A stretch of DNA of 64,000 nucleotides from contig CM023536.1 in NCBI GenBank assembly GCA_013350335.1, forward strand, positions 6,716,207 to 6,780,206, in the 5' to 3' direction. The notes under the pieces are model-generated. The model made no database searches and was not told the origin of the DNA. It was given only the letters and a program-made list of their open reading frames with translations. Below, one piece after another: positions 22,066 through 34,000 of the stretch; the first letter of the stretch is position 1; each line of letters opens with the position of its first letter. This stretch comes from Chimonanthus salicifolius. Its lineage: Eukaryota; Streptophyta; Magnoliopsida; Laurales; Calycanthaceae. A program made the translations under genes and the position numbers.

Positions 22066-25000
22066 TTATGATCTAACTTTTGCCAGTCGTGCCCTTATCT
22101 CTTCTAATTCTTCCTCATCATCAACACCTTCGGCTATAGCTTCTTGCTGCAAATCAAAGAGCATTGTCACCCTGGTGATAAATAACAAAAGATTACATGC
22201 ATGAAAATGCAGTGGCAGGTTGTGCATACCTCCTGTGTAGCTTTGACTCTTTGGGCTGGTTGCTTTGTTCTCTCCCTACTGACAGCTTCTGGAAGTTGAG
22301 CAGCAGTCTCACCAGCTATGTCAGTCAGTACTTTATCCACTTCCTCTTCTATTTCCTCTTCTATGTCTTCTGAATCTAATGCTGAATCAACAGCATCATT
22401 CACCATTTCTTCAATCACTCCTGCCTAAAAATACAGCATGAACAGTCATTTCCAGGTATTTAGGTTGACACTGATCTGATGTATGATCACCAAGTATACG
22501 AGGAATGAGCAGCAGGTTGAAATGGGTACTAAATACGAAATAGAAGAGTTAGTAACAGGTTTACATGCAGTGATGATGTTCAAGTTGCCAAAGTTAATAA
22601 GATATATGCAATAATTATAACATGTACAATGACGAAGAAAAAACAAGAACAAGGATGAGGAAGATTAGAGGCGGCAGCAATGATAAAGATGAAAGCAGAC
22701 GATGAAACAGTCATGAGAACTGTCAGTGCACTGAAAAAATTCTCCATCGATAAATAAACAGAAGTTTGCCAGCCATATCCCACCATGATACAAAATTTAA
22801 AATCAAATGGAAATATTTTGGTGTCTCTAAAGCCTAAATCATCAAGTCTTCTTGCAATATTCTCTACAAAGGAAAACCTAAAAAGGTTTGTTGGGACGTG
22901 CTCATAGATAAGATGGAAAGGAGGTTAGCGGCTTGGAAAGGAAAATATTTGTCTATTGGTAGTAGGGTCATTTTTATCAAAGCTATGTTATCTAGTCTCC
23001 CTGTATATTGTATGAGTGTCTTCAAATGCCCATTGGCAGTGGTTGACAAGCTAGAAAGGATTCAGAGGCAGTTTCTGTGGAATGATTAGAACGAAAGGCG
23101 TAAATTTCATTCGGTGAGCTGGTCTCATGTTTGTAAACCTTTGGTAGATGGAGGTCTTGAGATTCGTCCTCTTCATCAGTTCAATGAAACTTTGTTAGGG
23201 AAATGGATGTGGCATTTGAGTGACTCTTTTGAAGGTCTCTGGAAGGTTCTTATGCGAAGGAGATACAGTTTACTTGATTCCGATTGGAGGGTCAATAATA
23301 TTAGTGGGAAATGTTTCTGGTTTCTGAAAAGGAGTTCGCTCTGTGTCTGCGGCTTTTAATCGCTTCATTCGGTATCGTGTTTATACAGGAGATGATATTC
23401 TCTTCTAGTCGGACAAATGGTTAGGCGAAGTTCCTTTGGCTCAATCATTCCCGGTGTTGTTCTCTCTTGCTTCAAATAGAGTTGCATCGGTTAATGAGTG
23501 TTATGAGTTTACTCAAAACAAGGTAGTCTGGGGTCCTCGGTTTCGGTGAGAGTTAGAGGATTGGATGTCTCTAATGTCTCTTTTAGGAATGTCTTTGTGA
23601 AGGGCTTTGGAAAGGACAGGCGTCTTTGGGAGATCGATGCTCATGGTGTATTCTCAGTTAACTCTTTTTGTAAGAATATGGTGAGGGGTAACGACGTTCC
23701 TTCAGTTCATCCAAAAATTTGGGAGGAGCCTTCTCCTTTTAAGGTTAAGATTTTTGGATGGCTTGCTGGTTTGAAAAAAGTCTTGACGATTAACAATCTG
23801 CGTAAGCGCAAGATGATTATTGTGAACGCTTGCCCTATGTGTTTATTGGGTGCGGAGTCATCTTCTACTTCATTGTAATTTTTCTTATCAGATTTGGATG
23901 CATTTCTTCCAGTTGTTAGGCATCAGCTTTTGCCTTCCTCTTTCGTGGGGTGATCTTTTCAATGAAGAGGTGTTGGTGTCAGGTAACTCCTTTCGGCGCA
24001 GGTTGTGGAATGTAACTACATTGAGCATTGTGTGGTGGTCTATTTGGTTGGCTCGCAACAATAGGGTGTTTCACGGGAAGGTTTGCTCGGCTATTTCTCT
24101 TCTGGATTTAATTAAGTTCGGACAACTTGGTGGTTGGTCGGGCCAACTCAACTTCAGGATGTTTCTATTTCAAATATATGCAGAGATTGGACTTCGGTCG
24201 ATCATTTATTCATAAGCTGGGGGCTTCTCATCAAGTTTGTTGGAGTCCTCTTTCTGACGGGCTTCTCAAACTGAATTTTAATGGTAGTTGCATGCGTGAT
24301 CTTGGCCTGACTAGTTATGGAAGGATTATTCGTACCGACTCTGGGTCTTCTGTATTTTCTTATGCTGGGCCCATTCCTCATGGGTCTGTCATTGAGGCAG
24401 AATTAGAGGCTTTATGGCGCGGTATTTTGAAGTTGGAGGAGAAAGGGATCCATGGGTGTTTGATTGAGGGTGATTCTCAAGTTATAGTGAGTTAGGCTTT
24501 GGGTTCTATTTGTCCGTGGAGGTTCTTGGATAAAATTGAAAGAATTCGGTATATCATTGATTCCTTTGACTTCAAAATTGCTTGGGTTTATCATTCAGCT
24601 AATTCAGTTGTCGATGAGTTGACTCGTCAGGGGTTATTTTTAGATTCCAAAGTGGTTTCTAATTTTTTGTACTTCTGTTTCGGGTAGGCTTTCTCGGCCT
24701 TTCTTTTCTTTTTCTTTTTTTTGTAATTCTTTTCGGAATTAATGAAGTTATCTTTCAAAAAAAATATATCCTTTGACGGGAATGAGACCAGAATATCTCA
24801 CCCCAATCTCCTTACTATCACATCAACACTTGGGATGAGAAGAACGCCCTCACCTAGTCAGTAGTACAAATTGAGTGCCCTACCAAAGATTTTTCTAGCA
24901 AATTAGCTTTTCCTGCAAGTATGCTTCATCAATAAAAATCTCCTCTTTTTCCAGAACCACCAAGTCCCACCTGAGCCCCTTATTGCATCAACGTAAGAGT

Positions 25001-28000
25001 AATTCTTCACCTCCATCCACCTTTCAACTACCCTCTTGATTCTAAGCCTATTCCCATTTTTTCACAAAAAAACCTGTCCCACAGCCAGACAAACATACGA
25101 CCCGAACTAAAGCCAACCTTGGCTCATTAACACACATAAAAATGCCCTCACCATCGACACTTCTCTAGAGAGAGAAGCTCACATGATGAACAACCATCCT
25201 CATCTCTTATGCGTCCAAGCTACACGTTTCAAGGGAGAGGATCTTCGGAGTAATGTGGAAGCTGGTTATGGCTGCTATCCTGTAGTGTACCCCCTGGCTA
25301 TGTTTGGACGAGGAGAACTTAAAGTAGGAGAAGTCTCCTTACCTCCTCTTGGGACAAGACAAGAGAACCTCGAGGTTCTCCTGGAGATCACGGGTTTGAA
25401 TGGTATTCGATGGAGAACTTAGTAAAGCTACATGAGTTTGTGTGTTTGTTTTTCTTTTCTTTTCTTTTCTTTTCCTAATATTTTTTAGAACAATCATGAA
25501 TGGGAATTTCCTTTGTACATCCAAAAGTATCACATCAAGGTGTACTTTTTGTTTTGAATAGTAGTAATAATTATATTTAGAAAGACACATCAAAGTGTAC
25601 TTTTGTTGATTGAACTTCAAAAGGATCCATGAAATTAGATCTTTACCCCGACATATACATGAGAAAACTGAAAAATGTTATAAGTCATGATGTATAGGAG
25701 AAGCCCTCATCGTTAATACTTAAAAAATATCAGCTGTGATTGTAAGTTCATTCCACGCTTGGCATGTGGACCAAATTTCAGCTAAAAAATCAAATCCTAG
25801 CAACTTGATCTTAGCAGCCAAATCATCAGGCACCTTTAAGAAGGCGAAGCAAAAATGCCTAGCGATGTTTGACCATTGACCACTAAGATCAAGTGGTTGG
25901 GATTTGATTTTTTGGCAAAAATTTGGTCCACATGTCAAGTTTGAAATGAACTTTCAATCATATTGGTTCTATTTTTTATTCAACTCCAAAAAAAAATTAA
26001 AAATAAAAGCATAATCGAGTGTAACCAAGTGGATTGCACAGAAAACCATCTTCTCCACAATAGGAGAAGATGATGTTCTCCTACAAGAGGTGGAGAACAC
26101 ATCTTCTCTTGGAGAAGTTGAACTTCAGCATCTTGTGGGCCCCAATTTCTCCTAAAGAAGGATGCCAAACAAGAGAACTAGTACTTCTTCAAGAGAAGTC
26201 TCCTCACTTCTCCCCATTCAAATACAGCCCTGTTTTCTCAGGTGGGGGAACGCTCTGAGGCAAGATGAGTAATTTCCCTCTAAAATAAGTCTGACGCCAA
26301 ATCTATCTGGGTAAACTTTAAGGGGTTTTGGAGTGTCTTGAACTCTTAAAAACATATTTGCACAACGTTTGATAGTGTCCAATGGGTGGTAGCTAGAGTT
26401 GAGTTGATGTCCTCCGATGAGTCCTTTTTTGTTTGCACGGTTGACTTGCTTTGCACTGTCATGTTTATGAAGTTGTGTTGCATTAGTTTCATGCATCCTG
26501 GCTTTCATTTTTTTTTTTTTTCCAATTTCCCTTGTTGCGGTTGTGTTCATCATACATTAACCCTCTTGCTCCCCTCAACAGAATCAAATTTACCTTTACC
26601 AAATGCATGCATGTGCATCATGCCATCTGCAAGCCTTTTTTTTTTTTTTTTTGAAAGGTGTATTGCATGCTCTCTTTTTTTATGGTTTTGCTGTAAAACA
26701 AAGACAAAACACAAAAAAGGAAGGTTAAGAAATGAGTCGTGTACTTCTACACAAGATTTCATCCATTGTTGGCCAAAACCCATCATGTCAAAAAGATATC
26801 CCACAAAAGCCCAATCTACAAATCATAAGCCTTCACCATAGCGATCTTAAAGAGGTACCCTAGTTTCTATCCTTACGTCTCATATGGACTAATTCGTAGC
26901 GATCATTACAGCATCCAAAATTTGTCCACCTTACACAAAAGCTCCCTATGACTCTCCTATAATCTCTAGTAAAACCTCTTTTATTCTTTCCGCCAACACC
27001 TTTGCTATAAGTTTGTAGACACATCCAACTAGACTAATTGACCTATAGTGTGAGAGTTCAGACGGGCCCTCCCTCTTTGGGATGAGAGTTATAAAGGAGT
27101 TCTTCAAACCTATGGGTTTTTCCTTTTTTTTTGAAGACCAAGGTGTCCAGGCCTCTTAAGAGCACCTGACTAATCCTTAGGACATGTACAAACCTCCCCT
27201 ATCCATACACCAGGTAAAACTATGGGGAGTTGCCCTTTGGGGGGGGTGGGAATGAACTCTGCAAACCTATGTTTGGTAAAACTCCCTGAAGACCTGAAGG
27301 AAGTCCCGTCCTACCATCTCCCAACAGGTTTTAATGAAGGTAAAGTTGAAACCATCAGTACCCGGGGCTTTATCTCCTTCAAGACTATCTAGGAGCGTCC
27401 TAATTTCTTCTAAGGTGAATTCTCTCTCCAACCAACCACCCTCCCCTCACTGACCTTATTGAACTAGATCCCATCCATCATCGACCGAAAATGGCTCTCC
27501 TACCACTTACTCAATACAGGTGAATGGTTCTCCTACCCAACCAATAGCAGCCACTAGAGGTCTTCGACAGGGATAACCGCTTTCTCCCTTCATCTTCGCA
27601 CTAGTGGGTGAAAGTTTAAACAGATCAGTGAAAAAGGCTAGAGACCTGGGTATCGTCAAAGGCTTCCAAACATCTACATCAGGGCCAGTGGTCACGCACC
27701 TTCAGTTCACAGACGAGACCTTGTTCTTCTATGAACCCAATAGAGAAGAAATTATAGGATACAAAGCAGTTTTCAAGTGTTTTAAATTAATTTCTGGACT
27801 CAGAATCAATCAGGAAAAAGCACCCTTTTAAGAATAGGTATAGAGGAAGACTAGCTTAAAGAGTTGGTGGACGAGATTGGTTGCGCTACTGGGAAACTGC
27901 CCTTCACATATCTATGTTTACCAGTGGATGGGAACCCTAGGCTCAAGAGATTCTGGGCACCAGTAGTGGAAAAGAAAGAGAGGAGACTAGTTGGTTGGGG

Positions 28001-31000
28001 TAGGAAATACTTATCATTAGGAGGAAGGTTAATCCTCATCAAATCCATTTTAATAAATCTCCCAACGTACTACATGTCTATTTTTGAGATGTCTAAAGGA
28101 ATAGTGAGGAAACTAGAATAGTTGTTTAGAACATTCCTTTGGGGTGATAAGGAAGATAAAAAGAAAGTTCATCTGGTTGTATGGTCAAAAGTGATAAAGC
28201 CTAAATCAAAGGGAGGCCTTGGGATAGTTCCACTACGGGTTAGAAATCAACCCTGAAGTGAGGTTCGAGAGAGAGAAGGAAGCCATGTGGGTAAGAGTGT
28301 TGACTGAAAGGTTCGAAACGATAGACATTGGTGAGTGGGCTTTGGGAGAAAACGTCGAGAAGTCCAGCTCTCAAATCGCTAAGGCTTGGTGGAGTCTGGG
28401 CCAGAGTAGGAACTTAGTGGGCAACATGTATAGAGATAAGCTCTCTTTTGGAAAGATCTGTGGTTAGGGGACACGTCCATAAATGATGTGTATCCTAGGC
28501 TAGACAGGATAGTTAGGAGCACACACACCTTAGTTCGGGATTATTAAAAAGTAGAGGGTGAATACATATCGTGGCAATTCGATTTCAGAAGAGAGATGCG
28601 GTCCTTCGAAAAAAGAGAATATGGAGGAGTTGTTAACCCACTTAGGCGAATTTCCATTGTACAAGGACGAGGAGGACGAGTTCATTTGGACAGGAGACTC
28701 TTCGGCTACCTTCTCAGCCAAGACGATGGTTGAGTTGGCCCTTCATCAACAATACAATGAGGACCCTTTTCCCTGCCTAGTTTGGAAAAGCCAAGCACCC
28801 CCAAGGGTCGAATCTTTTGTGTGGTGCGCTCTGAAAGGAAAGGTGTTCACTAGAATGGACCTCAATAAGAGAGGGTTACTGAGATCAAAGGAGGATCTGA
28901 GCTGCCCACTCTTTGGATCAACGGAAGAAGACGTAGATCACCTATTCGCTAGGTGCTCAGTGTCTAGGAATATGTAGACACAATTTGCTAGCCTAATGGG
29001 AGTACCATGGGTTTTTGATAGGACTAGTAAGGGGGTAGTTGGGTCCTGGTTCCTTTCTCGGCTTGGCCCTAAGATGAAGGCTGCTTGGGACATGATTCCA
29101 GTAGTAATAGTATGGTCTATCTGGAAGGAGAGGAACTCCACGATCTTCAACGATAAGATAACCGAGGAAAGTGAGATCTTTCAAAAAGTCAAATGGAGGC
29201 TTTGCGTTTGGCTCCTCTCTAGAAAAATTTAAGGGAGTCAAATTAACCGACTTCTTTTGTTCTTGGGAGGGTTGCTTGACGGAAACCCAAGAAAGTTGAA
29301 AACATTAGTCAATTGGTCTCCTCCTCAGCAAGGCGTCCATAAATTCAATGTTGACTGGGCATTGAAAGGAAAATTGGGACCAAGGATGGGGGGTGTTCTT
29401 AGAAATCATAATGACAAAACTTCCCTAATCTTCTCGGCACCGATAGGGCTAAGAGACTCAAACGAAGCTGAACTTCTCAGTATTAGGAGAGATTTGACCA
29501 TATGGAAATCAGTTGGGTATGGTAAATTAGTCATAGAAGGGGATTCGGCAAATGTTATCAAGTGGGCTAAGGGGTTGAAGCAACCTCCTTGGAGATTGAT
29601 TACTATGGTGAGGGAGATAAGGGCTCTCACTTCGGGTCAAGAGATATCCGACGCACAACTAACGGAGTGGTGGACTTCTTCGCCAAGAACGGGTAGACCA
29701 CACAATCACAAGCATTTTCCACCCTTAAGGCACTAATCGAGGGTCTTCCACTTTTGTCTGGATGCTTCGAGCTTTAGCTCCACGGATGTATTTATTTATT
29801 TCTTGTGTTTTTTTTCTTTTCTTCTTATTAAGGTTTAAACCTTATAGACCCTTTTTTGTAGTTCTATTTGAATTTGTTCTTTATCTTTTAACATATTAAA
29901 CCTTTGTGGCCGCTCAAAAAAAAAAAAAAATGAGTCGTATATATCATCTCAAACATAGCATGTACCTTATCTTAACACACTTCTTGATGGTTACAGAATT
30001 TTTAGTTGCATTGGCACAAGCTAGCCACAAAGGATTTAAAAGAGTTCCAACCTATGAAGTACGGTGATGCGGAGCATCTCGTGCCTCATGCTATTTCCGT
30101 GCTTTCCTAGTTATTTTCGTGTGTTTCTTTTATTTTCTTATTTCCATACTTAGTTTGTAGTTTATTTTTAGCAAAGGTAATAATTTTAGCGAGGGCATAT
30201 TGGGCATATGTGATTTGTAAGCTTATACAAGACCCTCTCATTGTAATCGAACGGCAGATTAGATGATATGGAATAAGATTTTGAAATTTTCGAGCATACC
30301 TTTGCCGAACATGCATTGGTGGGAAACCATGGAACTTTGGTGAGAATCCAAAAGGGCGAGAAGCCATCGCCTTCATCAGGTACCTCTTCTTCTATCTCTT
30401 TCTTGTTCTTCTCTTCTCTTTTTCCTTTTCCTTTTCTTTCCCTGCTGCCTTGACCATAGCCTTCTCTGTGATTTCCGTAAATCCCCTAAAAGCCCCCTGT
30501 CATTGCCTCCCACTGTCAAGCCTCTGTCACAGCCATACAGAAACTTCCTGTAGCCAAAACCCATCCAAAACCCCTTTCCCTTTGTTGCCTCTTCTCCAGA
30601 TCCCTCATACGAAACCCATACCTACACCTGCCTTGTTTCGCCTACCCTTTCCACATGATTGTAACCTCATATAACCCTTTCATTACCCATAGTTCCTTCC
30701 TCCTTTTCTATTTTCTCATTTAAAGCACATGTTTATTTAAAACCACATGCTTTTCAATTAAAATCACACCATGTGTTCAGTTCATTCAAAGTTATTTCAC
30801 CATCTTATTAAATATTGCATGTATCTGTTTACATCAAATTATGGGGACGTCTTGTGTGATTATCTGTGATAAATTTTATATTAATTAATTGCATTTATCA
30901 ATTGATTGATTAATTTCAGCCCATTTTAGATTTAGGTAGCATTATTTTCATCCATTTTAATCTTTAGGGATTACATTTAGGCATTTAAGGTTACCTTATC

Positions 31001-34000
31001 CCTTATCCTGCATCACACAGATACGGCCAAACCCTTCGAGTATCGGTGTCGGGTGCATATCCGACATGGATACAGCCAGATACGGCTCGGATACGTACCG
31101 GATACGCACACAATTAATTAAATATTTTTTCAAATATGGATACGCCACCAATATGCCCCGATACGCCACCAATACACGTAGGTGTGCGAGAATATGGCAC
31201 GCGACACGGCAGGACACCCAGACACGCGAAGGAGCAAAAAAAAGAGGGAAAATAGGGGGAAAAAAGAAGAAGAGGAAAATCAATAAAAGAGGGATGATTT
31301 GTAGATAAATACTTGCATGTGTCGTCCTACCCTTCTCTTCAAGCAAAGAAAAAGAAACCCTTCTTCATCCATCGCATCTGGCATCTTCTCATTGAGACTG
31401 CTCTCTCTGGAAGTTGAGTTCAACCCTTCGACAATTCGAGGTATGCTCTTTCCTCCTCCATCTTCCCTCTTTTCTTCTTCTCTTCTCCTCCTTCTTCGTC
31501 TTCCCTCTGCGATTTTCCTCCTCTATTCTTCTTCTTCTGCTTCTTCTGCTTTCCTCTTTCGCCTTTTCCCATTTTACTCCTCTTCTTCATCGCATTAGCC
31601 TCTAGCTTTTATTTTATTTTGGCAAAACTTAGATACATACATTTATTTAGTGGTAGGTTTGAGGGTCGTCGTACGATGACGGGATGTGGAAGATTTCAAT
31701 CTTTCGTTAATGGTTTTTTTTACCGTAAAGACAAATTTTTTTTTTTTTTTTAATGAGATATTTACTGTTTCCCTTTACTTAGAACTTATCCTAACGTACT
31801 TCCATGGAAAAGAAATAATAAATTAATTTCAGAGATTTAATAAGAACTGGAGTTTAAATAATAATAATAATAGTGCGCTATCTATAATAATAATAATGCA
31901 TAATGAGAAATAAGTTCAGCGACACAGTTTAGTTTTAATAAAATATTAATTTATTGAAAATAATATTTATCAAATTAAATTAGAAATTTTTACTATATTG
32001 ACTCTAGAAATAAGTTTTAATTCAACAATATTTATATATTTTATTTAAATAAATAGAACTGATAGTAGATAGGACTCCACTGCAACCTTTAATATTATTA
32101 AACTAAATCAGTTATTTTAAATTATTAAATCAATAAATAATAATTATATAAATAATAATAATTTTTTTAATTCGACGTATCCCGCCGCACCCCTAGTTTT
32201 CAAAATTTGTCGTATTCCTGTATCGGATACGTGTCGTATCCGATACGCACACCCGTATCAGTGCTTCTTAGGTTTCAACCATCAAAATAAGCATATAATA
32301 TAACTGGCAAGTAACAACAACCCACCTTGGTCATTTCTTTACTGAATTCTTGCATTGTTGCAGCCACTTCTGGAGCCTTCATGAGGTTATTAACAAGTTT
32401 CATGACCTCTGCACTTTTGGATAAATGCCCCACTGCCCTTGCAGTTGCTGGAAACAAATTGACAATATCAATATATTGAACAAAGTTTATCAAAATTTCA
32501 ACATGAAATTTCCTCAAATGTTTGTGCATTATACAGTGCAAAATGTTGATATGGGAATTCCTAAAGAGGTGCATTTAGTGGAAAATGTGAAATTTAGGAA
32601 ATTTTCAAAATGAGGAAGATACTACAAGAGATGCCACCATCATCATCACCACCGCCATCAAATCCACATTCCATCCATCTATGAATACTATAAAGATGTT
32701 TACTGCATATTTACAAACCACTGCTACTTCATCCACAACTCTCTCTGATGGACACATACTCTAAATCAATGGTGAAGCCAAATATCACTGTCTTATACTT
32801 CTTCAGAAATTGAATGGCTTAAAGGACTACTACATGACTTTGGTATTTCACATGATAATTCCAACCCTTTACATGCTGACAATAAAAGTGCAATTCAGAT
32901 TGCCTCCAATCTAGTATTCCATGAGCATGCAAACATATTGAAGTGGATGGTCATTATACTAGACATCTGGTTACTGCTCTTATCATTACAGTTCCATGTC
33001 TTGTCAAATCTTCAATTGGCTGACTAGTTCAGAAAAGCTATGCCTCAGGAGCAACATCGCTTTCTTGTCAGCAAATTGATGATTGTTAATGCACATCAAT
33101 TTGAGAGGGAGTGTAGTCACACAGTCTATCATATTGGAAGGAATCTCTTTTCACTGTACATTATCTTAACCACTGATCAAAATTATCTCAAAACAGTTGT
33201 GCGAAGGAGATCAGATTGATCTGTTTAGGATCCGGTTGAGAAAATCTCAATCAGTTACAGATGTAGTTTTGTATAAATATAAGAGAGGTTGATCATGTAC
33301 ATAGTGCAGTTTTTGACAGCGTGGAAAACAGATTGGCTGGGATTCCTACTCATTGTTGTGTCTCCATTTCCAAGAGACTGTTTTGTAGGAAGTGAGCTTG
33401 ATTGAACTATTGAAGCATACAATCAACAAAAGGCAAGGGAACATTTAAGTCAATTCAGTTATAAAAGATGGTATATGTCACAGTCACCACTGTTGACTTC
33501 CTGTCTAGAACTCCTTTTCCTTTTAATCTATATAATTCCATCTTTTTCAATATAATCAATGCTAATTAAAGAGGAAGGAATTCTGTTATACACTAACTTG
33601 TATTCAAAGGTAGGATCTATTGCTTACATACAGGCAACAACCGCCCATCATCTAGCATTAAGACATGAAGCTATGGGACAAATAGAGTTGCAATATGTTA
33701 AGCATCATACCAACACTTTCACCAAGATGCATTGAGATTGAATTCAATTGTGCCTTATTTTCATGAAGACGATTCACAGCTCTTCTTGATCTCACAATTT
33801 CCTTTGCAAGGACCTAAAAGTATGACAAGAAGATATAAGCTCATGAAAGTAGTAACATAGAATAAGAAAGAACCTTTTTTTTTGAATGATGATGACTTTA
33901 TTGCTATAAGACTATTATGATTGAAGGACTGCATTCTGTTCTCTTTTCTTGCATCGGATATATCAGAGAAGGATCTGTGTGAGTGGGCTTTTTCTGTTTG

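Noticed and set aside
25720..25938. 72-codon minus frame in the foldback
   Set aside because: Its two halves are near mirror images caused by the inverted arms; not a protein gene.
31317..31605. 93- and 63-codon Ser/Leu-rich frames
   Set aside because: Low-complexity CT/TTC runs in the GATACG element; no conserved motif.
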